From: Mannheimia haemolytica
GTDB taxonomy: Bacteria > Pseudomonadota > Gammaproteobacteria > Enterobacterales > Pasteurellaceae
Direction: 5' to 3'
Length of the DNA stretch: 64,000 nt
NCBI RefSeq assembly: GCF_004342115.1
Contig: NZ_SMAC01000011.1
Coordinates: forward strand, 1 to 64,000
In this document: in pieces, positions 49,273 to 58,832 of the stretch
Numbering within the stretch: the stretch's first letter is position 1
Layout of the letters: each line of letters opens with the position of its first letter
The notes under the pieces: generated by a model
The model's database searches: none
What the model saw: only the letters and a program-made list of their open reading frames with translations
What the model was told of the DNA's origin: nothing
Made by a program: the position numbers and the translations under genes

Positions 49273-50298
49273 TTAATCGTTAAAACGTTTTTCAAGTGAT
49301 TTTAAACGTTTATTCATTTCATCAATATTCATCACTAATGCGGCAGTTTTACGCCACTCTTTATTGGTTTGTAGCGGAATACCTGATGAGTAAATTCCTT
49401 TTTCTGTAATTGGGCGCATAACCATACCCATTCCGGTAATTATGGCACCATCACAGATTTCCATATGACCGTTGATAACACTTGCTCCACCAATTTGGCA
49501 AAAGCGACCAACTTTTAGACTGCCTGCCATAATGACGCCGCCGGCAACGGCAGTGCCAAAACCAATGTGTACATTATGGGCGATTTGGCAAAGGTTATCA
49601 ATAATCACATTATCTTCGATTACGGTTGGATCTAATGCACCTCGGTCAATACAAGTGCAAGCACCAATTTCAACACGATTACCGATAATCACACCACCGG
49701 TTTGTGGGATTTTAATCCATTGCCCTTTGTCATTCGCATAGCCAAACCCATCACTCCCGATAACCGTTGAGGATTGAATCAAGCAATCAGCTCCGATTTG
49801 TACATTGTGGTACACCGAAACATTTGCCCAAAGTTGGGTTCTTGCCCCGATTTTACTGTTTTTTCCCACAAAACAGCCTGCACCGATCACGGCATCATCG
49901 CCCAATTCTACGCCACTTTCAATCACGGCATTTGCCCCTACCGATACGTTATTACCCAGTTTAGCTTCAGGTGAAATCACCGCACTTGGGTGGATTTCGC
50001 TCGCTGCTTTCGGAGTAGAATCCATATATTGAGCCAGTTGAGCATAAGCAACATACGGATTGGCAACGATGATAAGATTTTGATCTGCTCGGCAAAATTC
50101 TACATCTGCCGGGCTGACGATAATAGCTCCAGCATTGCAAGCGGTCAAATTTTCCCGATATTTTGCATTTGAGATAAAGGTAATTTGCGAGCTGTCGGCT
50201 TTATCTAAAGCAGCAATACTTTGAATAGCCAAATCGGCGTTACCCCTAAGAGTACCGCCGATATGCTCCGCTAAATCAATTAAACGGAAATTTGCCAT
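49273..50298 (-). CDS. lpxD: UDP-3-O-(3-hydroxymyristoyl)glucosamine N-acyltransferase
   Basis: Third step of lipid A synthesis. The 341-residue trimeric enzyme has an N-terminal uridine-binding domain ('[21 protein letters not shown]'), a hexapeptide beta helix ('[25 protein letters not shown]' onward), '[20 protein letters not shown]' with the catalytic His, and a C-terminal helix. Its ATG overlaps the skp stop by one base (TAATG). Confidence 0.96.
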   Translation of the reverse strand: MANFRLIDLAEHIGGTLRGNADLAIQSIAALDKADSSQITFISNAKYRENLTACNAGAIIVSPADVEFCRADQNLIIVANPYVAYAQLAQYMDSTPKAASEIHPSAVISPEAKLGNNVSVGANAVIESGVELGDDAVIGAGCFVGKNSKIGARTQLWANVSVYHNVQIGADCLIQSSTVIGSDGFGYANDKGQWIKIPQTGGVIIGNRVEIGACTCIDRGALDPTVIEDNVIIDNLCQIAHNVHIGFGTAVAGGVIMAGSLKVGRFCQIGGASVINGHMEICDGAIITGMGMVMRPITEKGIYSSGIPLQTNKEWRKTAALVMNIDEMNKRLKSLEKRFND

Positions 50299-51089
50299 TA
50301 TTTTTTCGCTTCTTCTGGTTTAGTTTCTTCAGCTTTGGTTTCTTTTTCTGTAGCTGGTTGAGCTTCAGTTGCAGGTTTTTCTATTTTAATTTCCGGATGT
50401 TTTTTAACAATAGCATCAAGTACTGCTTCAGTAATATCTTTACCTTCATCTTCAGCATAAAGTGCTACTTGTGGTTGTAATACTAAAGTGTAACCTTTCG
50501 ATTTTGCGATCTCTTTAATGGTTGCATTTACTTCATCAACCGCTTGTTTTTGCGCTTCTTGTGGGTTAATGCCACCATTTTCTTTATTTGCTTGTTCAAT
50601 ACGTTTTTGGAATTCATCTGCACGTTTCTGGAAGGCTTCTGCTTTTTTTGCAAAATCAGCTTCACGTTTTTGAATTGCTGTTACTTTAGCTTGGAATGCG
50701 TTTGCTTCTTTTTGAATCGCATTTTGACGTGCTTGAATCTCTTTTGAACGTAAGCGAGGCGCATCTTTCTCTAATGCTGCCACTTTTTTCTTGATAGAAG
50801 CTTCTACATTTTTTTGTTCATTTTGTAATTTTTGCGCATCTTCATTAATTTTATTGCGCTCAGCCGTTAAGGTTTTATTTTCATCTGCTAATTTTTTTTC
50901 ATCAGCAGCAAATTTTTCTTGGCTTTCTTTCATGAATTTATCAAATTTTGCCGAAGCATCTAATAATACAGGGTGGTTTTGTAATACATAGCTTGGATCT
51001 ACGAAACCAATAGTATCTGCAGCATTCGCGATTCCGGTTGTAGAGGCTAAAGCTACGGCTAAGCCAGTCATTTTAAATAATTTTTTCAT
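50298..51089 (-). CDS. skp: Periplasmic chaperone Skp/OmpH, long form
   Basis: A trimeric jellyfish-shaped chaperone that holds unfolded outer-membrane proteins. The signal peptide ends at [12 protein letters not shown]. Mature '[27 protein letters not shown]' begins the core, followed by long coiled tentacles rich in Lys/Glu/Ala (about 45-165) and the body strands near '[26 protein letters not shown]'. At 263 residues it is much longer than the usual 160-200, because of extra tentacle length and a low-complexity Glu/Lys/Pro/Thr tail (about 220-263). Confidence 0.92.
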   Translation of the reverse strand: MKKLFKMTGLAVALASTTGIANAADTIGFVDPSYVLQNHPVLLDASAKFDKFMKESQEKFAADEKKLADENKTLTAERNKINEDAQKLQNEQKNVEASIKKKVAALEKDAPRLRSKEIQARQNAIQKEANAFQAKVTAIQKREADFAKKAEAFQKRADEFQKRIEQANKENGGINPQEAQKQAVDEVNATIKEIAKSKGYTLVLQPQVALYAEDEGKDITEAVLDAIVKKHPEIKIEKPATEAQPATEKETKAEETKPEEAKK

Positions 51090-51168
51090 TTGTTTTCCTT
51101 GTATGAACAGTTTTGAAATAAGCGGCTAAGTTGCAAATTTTTTACATTTATTAACCGCTTGTGGTTAA

Positions 51169-53550
51169 TTAGAATGAACTACCAATGTTGAACTGGAATT
51201 GTTCAATATCATCATTATCATATTTACGAATTGGTTTCGCATAAGAGAATGATAATGGCCCGATTGGAGACATCCATTGGAATGCAATACCGGCGGAAGC
51301 ACGGAAACGTTTGAAATCACCATAGTCAGGCAAGTTCGTATATTCATCTTTCTTCCATTTTGTATGCCATGCACTTGCAGCATCAACAAAGAGAGATGTT
51401 CTTACATTGTGCTGATATTTTTCGCTCACAAATGGCGTTGGTGTGATTAATTCCAAGCTTGCCGCAGCTAACGCATTACCACCGATAATATCATTCTTCA
51501 TGCTATCAAATTTACCGGATTTTGTATTATAGTAAATTGCTTGAGGCCCAATAGCACCGTAAGAGAAACCTCTTAGTGTACCAATACCTCCGGCAGTATA
51601 AAGCTGATAGAATGGAACTTCTTTACCACCAAATCCATTAGTATAAGCAATGCTAGCTTTCGTTGAAATTACCCATTTGTGCTCACGGTTTAACGGGTAA
51701 TAATTTCTAAAGTCTGCACTGACTCGGTAATATTTATTGTCAGAGCCTGGAATTGTAATTTTACCGCCAATATTTGCAGTAGTTCCTTCAGTCGGGAAAT
51801 AGCCTCTATTCAAGCTGTTGTAGTTCCAACCGAGAGAAAAATCAAAATCGTCCGCTTTGATTTTTTTGTAATAATCGGTAGCTGGATCGAACTCAAAATT
51901 CATTGATTTTACATATTTCTCACGAGTGTACTCACGTGCTGCATTTTTAATTTTATCGTGCGTATAGCCTAAACCTAAGTAGTATGAGTTATTTTCATTT
52001 ACCGGGAAGCCTAATGTGCCGTTAATACCATAGGTTTGGCGTTTATATGAAGCCACTGAATCATTGTCTGAGTTATCATAATCTTCATAGAAAATATTAC
52101 CGCCTAAACTTACACCATCTTTAGTAAAGTAAGGTTCGGTATAGCCTAGGTTAACGCTGGTACCGTAGTTATTACGGGTACCATTTAGACTGATAGTTGA
52201 CCCCATACCTAAGAAATTATCTTGTTTAATTCCTGCTTGATAGCTGATACCGTTTTCCGTGCCGTACCCGATACCAAAGTTAATACTACCGGTATTGCGT
52301 TCTTTAATTTTATACACTACATCAACTTGATCGGCTGTACCTTCTACATTTGGCATTGACATATCAACACTTTCATAGAAACCGGTTCTTTCTAAACGAG
52401 CTTTACCTAGAGAAGCTTTGTTTGTGGAAAGCCAAGCACCTTCTTGTTGGCGCATTTCACGACGTAATGTTGAATCTGCAGTGACACCATTACCTTCAAA
52501 ACGGATTTTACGAACATAAAGACGACGACCGGCATCCACAACAAAACTGATTTTTACGGTTTTATTTTCTTCATTAAATTGAGGATAAATATCTACTTTA
52601 GCTGAACCATAACCTGCGTCCCCTAAAATAGATTTAATCTCTTCTTCAATTTGTGTAAGGTCTGATTTACGGAATAATTGACCAGGCTTGAATTCTTTTA
52701 GTAGGGCGTTGAGCTGGCTATCCATATTGGCTGTATTGCCGATAATGCGCATTTCACTGACATGGTACTGTGACCCTTCATCTAATTTATAGGTCAATGC
52801 AACTTCCGTTTTATTATCATTGAATTGAACATCGGTATCTTGGATAGCAAATTTTGCATAGCCACGATTTAAATAAAAATCTCTTAATGTTTCTAAGTCT
52901 TTTTGATAGGCGGTTTGTTCGAATTTGCTACTTTCAAAAATATTCCACCAAGAAACATCAGGTTGAATATCTAAGTTTTCTAATAATTTTTTATCAGAGA
53001 AGGCATTATTACCTTCAAACTTAATTGTTTTGGCTTTAGCAACTTCACCTTCATTAATCGCTAACTTAATATTAACGCCACCTTCGGTGTTATTCGCAAC
53101 AGATGTGTCAATTTTGGCTTCATAACGGCCGGTAGAGTGATAATGTTCGATTAGTCCTTCTTTAAAAGCTTCAAGCTTGGCAGCATCAAAAATTTCACCT
53201 TGGTTAATTAAGTTTGCCTTTAAATTTTGCTCTAAGGCATCTTTAGGAATCGCTTGGTTACCTTCGATCTCTACCTTGCCAATAATCGGTTTTTCAGCGA
53301 CTTTGATGACAAGCGTATTGCCTTCTCGTGTTGCACGAACATCTGCAAAACGTTGTTGGCTGAATAGATGGCGGACGACATTAGATACGTCAGTATCCGT
53401 TGCTGTTTGACCTACTCTAACCGGAATAGATGAAATGATAGATTCGCCTGTTGTAGGTTGCACACCTTCAACACGAATGTCTTTTACTACGAAAGGTGCA
53501 GCAACTACACCGTTTGCAATTAAAAGAGAGGAAAGTAATAATTTTTTCAT
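51169..53550 (-). CDS. bamA: Outer-membrane protein assembly factor BamA
   Basis: Omp85 insertase of the BAM complex. The 793-residue precursor has a signal peptide ending VVAAPF, five POTRA domains to about residue 420 (first 'VVKDIRVEGVQPTTGESI'), then a 16-strand barrel. The barrel lid motif is 'GGIGTLRGFSYGAIGP' (LRGF where E. coli has VRGF) and the C terminus is 'FQFNIGSSF', ending in Phe. I start at MKKLLLSS; the longer frame adds nine residues before the signal. It lies in the standard rseP-bamA-skp order. Confidence 0.96.
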   Translation of the reverse strand: MKKLLLSSLLIANGVVAAPFVVKDIRVEGVQPTTGESIISSIPVRVGQTATDTDVSNVVRHLFSQQRFADVRATREGNTLVIKVAEKPIIGKVEIEGNQAIPKDALEQNLKANLINQGEIFDAAKLEAFKEGLIEHYHSTGRYEAKIDTSVANNTEGGVNIKLAINEGEVAKAKTIKFEGNNAFSDKKLLENLDIQPDVSWWNIFESSKFEQTAYQKDLETLRDFYLNRGYAKFAIQDTDVQFNDNKTEVALTYKLDEGSQYHVSEMRIIGNTANMDSQLNALLKEFKPGQLFRKSDLTQIEEEIKSILGDAGYGSAKVDIYPQFNEENKTVKISFVVDAGRRLYVRKIRFEGNGVTADSTLRREMRQQEGAWLSTNKASLGKARLERTGFYESVDMSMPNVEGTADQVDVVYKIKERNTGSINFGIGYGTENGISYQAGIKQDNFLGMGSTISLNGTRNNYGTSVNLGYTEPYFTKDGVSLGGNIFYEDYDNSDNDSVASYKRQTYGINGTLGFPVNENNSYYLGLGYTHDKIKNAAREYTREKYVKSMNFEFDPATDYYKKIKADDFDFSLGWNYNSLNRGYFPTEGTTANIGGKITIPGSDNKYYRVSADFRNYYPLNREHKWVISTKASIAYTNGFGGKEVPFYQLYTAGGIGTLRGFSYGAIGPQAIYYNTKSGKFDSMKNDIIGGNALAAASLELITPTPFVSEKYQHNVRTSLFVDAASAWHTKWKKDEYTNLPDYGDFKRFRASAGIAFQWMSPIGPLSFSYAKPIRKYDNDDIEQFQFNIGSSF

Positions 53551-53664
53551 TGAAATTATCCTATGATCGTTTTGCAAAATTATTAAGAATATAGTGTAAA
53601 TCCATATTATGGATTTTGATGTCAGGGTGCTTTTTGCAAAAAAGTCACCTTTTTTAACCGCTTG

Positions 53665-54975
53665 TTAAAAGTGAATTATATCGTTGGCAAAGGCGAATAA
53701 CATTAAACTCAGCACGAATGCAAATCCAATTTGTTGGAATTTGAGTTGTATTTTTTCTGATAATGCTTTTCCACGAATTGCTTCAACAGCCAATAAAACA
53801 AGTTGCCCACCATCTAAGGGTAAAAGTGGAAATAAGTTCATTACCCCCAAATTGACACTGATTAGAGCCATAAAACTAAGGTAATAAACTAAGCCGATTT
53901 CAGCTGTTGCACCGGCTCCTTTTGCCATTGAAATTGGCCCACCTAAATTTTTAATGGACAAATCACCGCTTATTAAATTACCGATAAATTGGAGTATGGT
54001 TTGGGTAAGAGACCACACTTTTTCGATACTTTTATAAAATGCGGTAAGAATATCATATTTTAATTCGGTACGATATTTATCTGCAAGAGGCTCATAACTT
54101 GGTATTACCCCGATAATATAGCGTTCGTCTTTTTTTTCTGGTTGGACGACAAGGTCTTTAATCTGACCTCGTTGTTCAATTTTAAGTTCAATAGGTTTAC
54201 CTGCTTGTACCAGTTCAACTAAATTGAACCAATTAAATGGCTGCTGGTTAATTTGAAGAATACGATCACCTGCTTGAATACCCATTTGGCTTGCAGGAGA
54301 ATTTTCGACAACTTGTTTAATTTCAGCGGTGACTTTTGCACTTTTGGGGCGAATACCTAATGCGGTTAATGGGTTTTCTTTGGCTGAGTCAATACTCCAG
54401 TTAGATAAATCGAGTTCATATTTTTGTGTTGAGTTGCCGTTGATATTTCCCTCTAACGGTACATTTTTATTGCCCACAAAACCAACTAGTGCTAAAGATG
54501 CACTTTCCCAATCTTGGATAGATTGATGACCGATTTTTGTAATTTCCAATTCGGTAGGAATTCTTGCTTGGGAGGCGATAGTGTTTGGTAAAATTTCCCC
54601 AATAACAGGTTTAACAGTTGGAATACCGGCAATAAAAACGACCCAGTATGCCAAAATCGCAAAAATAAAATTTGCAGCAGGACCGGCTATAATAATAAAT
54701 GCACGTTGCAATACAGATTTTGTGTTAAGAGCTTGTTGAGCTGGAGCGTTGATATCCGTTTCACCATTCCACATTTGTACATAGCCGCCCAGAGGAATAA
54801 GTGAAAAAACAAATTCGGTTCCTTGTTTATCTTTTTTCTTAAATAAGACTTTACCAAATCCGATCGAAAAACGGATCACCTTTACCCCGCATTTGCGAGC
54901 AGCCCAAAAGTGCCCGTATTCATGCACAAAAACCAGTACGCAAATTAAAATAAAAAATGCAATGATGGACGTCAT
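53665..54975 (-). CDS. rseP: Site-2 zinc metalloprotease RseP
   Basis: An intramembrane protease that cleaves anti-sigma factor RseA and remnant signal peptides. The 436-residue protein has the zinc motif 'VLVFVHEYGHFWAARKCGV' near residue 21, two PDZ domains (near 'ITKIGHQSIQDWESASLALVGF' and 'SQMGIQAGDRILQINQQPF'), and the late ligand motif 'NLFPLLPLDGGQLVLLAVE'. Four helices are visible. Three bases separate it from the upstream cdsA stop. Confidence 0.95.
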   Translation of the reverse strand: MTSIIAFFILICVLVFVHEYGHFWAARKCGVKVIRFSIGFGKVLFKKKDKQGTEFVFSLIPLGGYVQMWNGETDINAPAQQALNTKSVLQRAFIIIAGPAANFIFAILAYWVVFIAGIPTVKPVIGEILPNTIASQARIPTELEITKIGHQSIQDWESASLALVGFVGNKNVPLEGNINGNSTQKYELDLSNWSIDSAKENPLTALGIRPKSAKVTAEIKQVVENSPASQMGIQAGDRILQINQQPFNWFNLVELVQAGKPIELKIEQRGQIKDLVVQPEKKDERYIIGVIPSYEPLADKYRTELKYDILTAFYKSIEKVWSLTQTILQFIGNLISGDLSIKNLGGPISMAKGAGATAEIGLVYYLSFMALISVNLGVMNLFPLLPLDGGQLVLLAVEAIRGKALSEKIQLKFQQIGFAFVLSLMLFAFANDIIHF

Positions 54976-54978
54976 ATT

Positions 54979-55848
54979 CTATAGTACAAAAAAGAAGAAT
55001 GTAGCAAAAAACGGAACGGCAGCGGTTAAACTATCAATACGATCTAAAATACCTCCATGCCCAGGAATTAACTGGCTACTGTCTTTAATGCCTGCTTGGC
55101 GTTTAAACATACTTTCTGCCAAATCGCCTAAGACTGAAATAGCAACCGTACCGACCGAAACTAAAATAAATGGGGTAGTGGCTAATGCTTTGCCGAATAC
55201 ATTTGCCGGTGTAAGTTGTAAAAAGGTAAAGGCAATCAAACTAGAGGTGAGTACGCCACCAATTACGCCTTCCCACGATTTACCCGGAGATACTTTTGGG
55301 GCAAGTTTTCTTTTGCCAAAGGCTCTGCCAGCAAAATAAGCACCTGAATCAGCTCCCCAAACTAATAAACAGACGTAAAGGAATAAATAAGTTCCTTGGT
55401 ATGGATCAAATGCATAATTATGGAAACGCAATGCGAGCGTGCCAATTAAAAACGGCACTAAGGTAGCAAGTCCAAATAGGAATTTAGCTGCAACAGATTT
55501 TTCCCACAGTTTTGCCGAGTTGGGGTAAGTTGCCACTAGGACAAGGGCAATTAACCACCAAATACAGCCAATAAAGAGGATAGGGGTAGTCTCATCAGTA
55601 ATAAAACGGGTGGCTCGGATATAATCAGTATTCGCAACGATCGCAAAAAGTAATAAGCAGATTGTCACCATTGCCACAATTGCACGTGGCACAGGGTGTT
55701 TAAAGCCGGCAAATTGAGCCCATTCCCACATTGCAGCCACAACAATTGCCGATAACACTAAAGTTAAAGGAAGTGGTGAGAGCCAAAATATGGCAGCCAG
55801 CACGGCAATAATCATAATAATCGCTGAAAGTACACGTTCTTTAAGCAT
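54979..55848 (-). CDS. cdsA: Phosphatidate cytidylyltransferase
   Basis: Makes CDP-diacylglycerol, precursor of all phospholipids. The 289-residue membrane protein has about eight helices and the family signature near the C terminus: 'MFKRQAGIKDSSQLIPGHGGILDRIDSL'. The N-terminal 'MLKERVLSAIIMIIAVLAAIFW' is also typical. It follows uppS by 23 bases in the usual order. Confidence 0.95.
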   Translation of the reverse strand: MLKERVLSAIIMIIAVLAAIFWLSPLPLTLVLSAIVVAAMWEWAQFAGFKHPVPRAIVAMVTICLLLFAIVANTDYIRATRFITDETTPILFIGCIWWLIALVLVATYPNSAKLWEKSVAAKFLFGLATLVPFLIGTLALRFHNYAFDPYQGTYLFLYVCLLVWGADSGAYFAGRAFGKRKLAPKVSPGKSWEGVIGGVLTSSLIAFTFLQLTPANVFGKALATTPFILVSVGTVAISVLGDLAESMFKRQAGIKDSSQLIPGHGGILDRIDSLTAAVPFFATFFFFVL

Positions 55849-55871
55849 TGTATTTCCTTATTCTTTTTATA

Positions 55872-56585
55872 TTAACAACCACCGAATCGGCGTTCACGTT
55901 GCTGATAAGCATAAATTGCATCACTAAAAGCCTCATCATTAAAATCAGGCCATAAAACCGGGCTAAAAAACAGCTCGGCATAAGCAATTTGCCATAATAG
56001 AAAATTGCTGATCCGCTGCTCGCCACTGGTTCGAATTAATAAATCCACTTGCGGCTGGTTTTCTGTCACTAAATGTTGTTGAAACAATGCTGGTGTAATC
56101 TGCTCCACAGCAAGTTGTTCAGATTTAACGTGTACTGCTAGTTGTTGAGCAGCTTGAACAATATCCCAGTAACCACCATAGTTGGCAGCAATGTTTAAGA
56201 TTAGCCCAGTATTGTTTTCGGTTAATTTTTCCGATTCGGCAATGCGTTTTTGTAAATTTTCGCTAAAGGCGGATTTATCGCCTATAATCTTTAAGCGAAT
56301 ATTATTTTTATGTAATTTTTTAACTTCAGAATCTAAAGCTTTCATAAACAGAGACATTAAAGCTGAAACTTCAGTTTCTGGTCTGCTCCAATTCTCACTG
56401 CTAAATGCGTAGAGGGTTAAAACTTGGATATGATGCTTTGCTGCAAAACTAACTGCAGAACGAACTGCCTTTACACCATTCTGATGACCAAAAATGCGTA
56501 ATTTTCCTTTCTGCTTAGCCCATCTGCCATTGCCATCCATAATAATGGCAACGTGCTTAGGCATATTTTGAGGATCGAAGTTCAC
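55872..56585 (-). CDS. uppS: Undecaprenyl diphosphate synthase
   Basis: Builds the C55 carrier lipid for peptidoglycan and surface polysaccharides. The 237-residue cis-prenyltransferase begins '[24 protein letters not shown]' with the catalytic Asp, then '[22 protein letters not shown]' and '[25 protein letters not shown]'. It appears to be the first gene of the envelope operon; the 158-base gap upstream shows no other gene, and frr and dxr, common upstream neighbours, are not here. Confidence 0.96.
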   Translation of the reverse strand: MNFDPQNMPKHVAIIMDGNGRWAKQKGKLRIFGHQNGVKAVRSAVSFAAKHHIQVLTLYAFSSENWSRPETEVSALMSLFMKALDSEVKKLHKNNIRLKIIGDKSAFSENLQKRIAESEKLTENNTGLILNIAANYGGYWDIVQAAQQLAVHVKSEQLAVEQITPALFQQHLVTENQPQVDLLIRTSGEQRISNFLLWQIAYAELFFSPVLWPDFNDEAFSDAIYAYQQRERRFGGC

Positions 56586-56743
56586 AGAATTTTACTCACT
56601 AAAATAATAAATTAAGCTAAAAATAGTCGTAACTATACCATAGGATAAGCCAGAGTGGAATTGACAAGCGATGTTTGCAAAGGTTTTATTTAACCAAAAA
56701 GCATTAAAGTGAGAGGCTTTAATGCTTAATTAGAAATATGAGG

Positions 56744-57451
56744 TTAAAAATTGTCTTTTTGCTGACGAAGTGCAATAAATTCGGCTAAATCGACCGCTTG
56801 CATAAACGGGTTCACCTGCATTTCCAAGCCAATAGTGGTTGGCAAAGTCGGTTTGTTTTGCGAACGTAAAAGATCAACCTGTTCTTGATATTCCGATAAT
56901 ACACAGCTTGGTGGTAGAACCGCTTCTGCAAATTTCAAATTGCTCTTGGTGTATTCGTGAGCCGGGTAGGCTTTAACCGAGTTAGGCAGATTTTTAAAGC
57001 GTTGTAACGCATCAAATTGGGCTTGGTAATCACCGGTGAAAACCCGCCCGCAACCGCCGGAGAATAACGCATCGCCACAAAACAGATAATCATAGCCAAA
57101 TAAATAACTGATATGCCCTGCGGTATGCCCACCACTTTCAATAATCCTTACATCATAACCAAACAGGCTGATATGTTGTTCAGGCGAGACAATCACATTG
57201 GCAAATTCAGCCACTTCTTGCGGACCATAAACAGGGATATTCGGATATTGCTCAACAATACCACTCACCCCATCAGTATGGTCGTGGTGATTATGGGTAA
57301 TCAAGATAGCGGTTAAATTTAACGCATTTTTTGCAATAAAGTTTAATGCTGGCTGATGTTCTGATGGATCAATAATAATCACATCTTGCCCGTTACGGAT
57401 TGCCCAAATGTAATTATCTTTTAATGCCGGAATGGGAGTGATCTGGAGCAT
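56744..57451 (-). CDS. gloB: Hydroxyacylglutathione hydrolase (glyoxalase II)
   Basis: Hydrolyses S-lactoylglutathione in methylglyoxal detoxification. The 235-residue metallo-beta-lactamase fold protein has the binuclear metal motif 'ILITHNHHDHTDGVSG' (THxHxDH-type) near residue 51, 'GHTAGHISYLFG' and 'CGDALFSGGCGRVFTG', and 'AYPAHEYTKSNLKFAEAV' near the C terminus. I start at MLQITPIPAL behind AGGAGAA; a longer frame would run into the ffs gene. Confidence 0.95.
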   Translation of the reverse strand: MLQITPIPALKDNYIWAIRNGQDVIIIDPSEHQPALNFIAKNALNLTAILITHNHHDHTDGVSGIVEQYPNIPVYGPQEVAEFANVIVSPEQHISLFGYDVRIIESGGHTAGHISYLFGYDYLFCGDALFSGGCGRVFTGDYQAQFDALQRFKNLPNSVKAYPAHEYTKSNLKFAEAVLPPSCVLSEYQEQVDLLRSQNKPTLPTTIGLEMQVNPFMQAVDLAEFIALRQQKDNF

Positions 57452-57478
57452 AACGTTCTCCTGATAGAACTGAAAAAA

Positions 57479-57590
57479 GGGTGGGGCATTACCAGCCACC
57501 CTCGGCACACGGAAATTTCAACCCAGACTGCTTTCTTCCGAACCTGATCAAGTAAGCTGAACACCATTGCGAGGAACCAATAACGCCCCA
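57479..57590 (-). ncRNA. ffs: 4.5S RNA of the signal recognition particle
   Basis: On the minus strand the sequence starts GGGGCGTTATTGGTTCCTCG, has the apical SRP domain IV signature AGGTTCGGAAGAAAGCAGTC (E. coli: GGTCCGGAAGGAAGCAGCC), and closes with GGTAATGCCCCACCC pairing with the start. A TTTTTT run follows as terminator. Length about 112 bases, as for E. coli. It lies between bioB and gloB and binds Ffh to target membrane proteins. Confidence 0.95.
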
Positions 57591-57595
57591 TCGAA

Positions 57596-57613
57596 TTACG
57601 CAAGCTTGCGTAA
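57596..57613. other. Perfect 18-base palindrome in the ffs precursor leader
   Basis: TTACGCAAGCTTGCGTAA lies between the ffs -10 and the mature 5' end. As RNA it would form a 7-8-pair hairpin in the part removed during processing. Confidence 0.7.
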
Positions 57614-57621
57614 GGCCTCAC

Positions 57622-57649
57622 ATTATAGATAAATTTAAAAATAAGACAA
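57622..57649 (-). promoter_or_regulatory. ffs promoter
   Basis: On the minus strand TTGTCT, 16 bases, then a perfect TATAAT. The start point would fall about 25 bases before the mature RNA. Confidence 0.78.
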
Positions 57650-57738
57650 GAACGAATTTTGCAAGCGGTTATTTTATGTTAGAAATTTGCGTAAAATAAC
57701 GCTTGATTCTTTAATTTTCAGGCGAAAATCATTGGCAC

Positions 57739-58740
57739 TCAGGCTATATATTGTAGCGGATATAAATCTAATTTATCCATTAATTGGCGATCATGATCTT
57801 CTTCCGGATTTTCTGTAGTAAGTAATTTATCGCCATAGAAAATAGAATTTGCTCCTGCCATAAAACAGAGGGCTTGCATTGCCTCCGGCATAGTAGTTCT
57901 GCCAGCAGAAAGTCGGACAAAGCTTTGAGGCATAGTAATTCTTGCTACCGCAATGGTACGAACAAATTCTGTCCAGTCTAAATCTTCGGCATTGGTAAGC
58001 GGTGTACCTTCTACTTTAATCAACTGATTAATCGGTACGCTTTCAGGTTGAGGATCGAGGTTAGCGAGGCTTGCAATTAGGCCTGCTCGCTCGGGGCGGG
58101 TTTCGTTCATTCCCACAATACCGCCACAGCAAACTTTCAAGCCGGCATTGCGAACTTTACCTAAAGTGTCCATTCGATCTTCGTGATTTCGGGTATGGAT
58201 AATTTTGTTATAGCGTTCAGGGTCGGTATCTAAATTATGGTTGTAGTAATCCAGTCCTGCTTGCTTTAATTCTTCTGCCATTCCCTCTTCAAGCATACCG
58301 AAAGTACCACAGGTTTCTAGCCCCAATGATTTCACCGCATTGATGATTTCTGAGACTACTTTAATATCTTTAGGCCTAGGTCCTCGCCACGCAGCCCCCA
58401 TACAAAAGCGGCTTGCTCCACGCTCTTTGGCAATTTTAGCTTTTTCTACAATCGTCTCTACATCAAGCATTGTTTGCTTTTCTATTCCCGTATCATAGCG
58501 GGCAGATTGGGGGCAATATTCGCAATCTTCCGGACAGCCTCCTGTTTTAATTGAGAGTAACGTTGAAAGCTGGATCGCATTAGCATCAAAATTTTCACGG
58601 TGAACTTGTGCCGCTCTAAACACTAAATCCATAAACGGCAGATCAAATAGTTCTTCCACTTGGCATTTTCGCCAATATTGTGCTGTTGGGTGTGGGGTAA
58701 GCTCATCTTTGGCTTTCAGCCTTAATTGGAATGTTGTCAT
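57739..58740 (-). CDS. bioB: Biotin synthase
   Basis: A radical SAM enzyme that inserts sulfur into dethiobiotin. The 333-residue protein has the SAM cluster motif '[21 protein letters not shown]' (C-X3-C-X2-C) near residue 53, the second-cluster ligands in '[11 protein letters not shown]', '[14 protein letters not shown]' and '[14 protein letters not shown]', and '[14 protein letters not shown]', whose Arg binds the auxiliary cluster. No other bio gene is adjacent. AGGAG precedes the ATG. Confidence 0.97.
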   Translation of the reverse strand: MTTFQLRLKAKDELTPHPTAQYWRKCQVEELFDLPFMDLVFRAAQVHRENFDANAIQLSTLLSIKTGGCPEDCEYCPQSARYDTGIEKQTMLDVETIVEKAKIAKERGASRFCMGAAWRGPRPKDIKVVSEIINAVKSLGLETCGTFGMLEEGMAEELKQAGLDYYNHNLDTDPERYNKIIHTRNHEDRMDTLGKVRNAGLKVCCGGIVGMNETRPERAGLIASLANLDPQPESVPINQLIKVEGTPLTNAEDLDWTEFVRTIAVARITMPQSFVRLSAGRTTMPEAMQALCFMAGANSIFYGDKLLTTENPEEDHDRQLMDKLDLYPLQYIA

Positions 58741-58765
58741 TATTGTACTTCTCCTTTATACAAAA

Positions 58766-58794
58766 GGACTAAACCTCATTCAAGGTTTAGTCCT
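58766..58794 (-). terminator. Terminator of pckA
   Basis: GGACTAAACC and GGTTTAGTCC form a ten-pair stem around a short loop; on the minus strand it continues CTTTTGTAT. It separates pckA from bioB. Confidence 0.85.
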
Positions 58795-58832
58795 AAACTA
58801 ATTTTTTAGCGATTATAACTTATAATTACAAC

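Noticed and set aside
57479-57620. TPP or other riboswitch upstream of gloB
   Set aside because: The structured region is 4.5S RNA by its GGAAG/AGCAG apical signature and ends in its own terminator.
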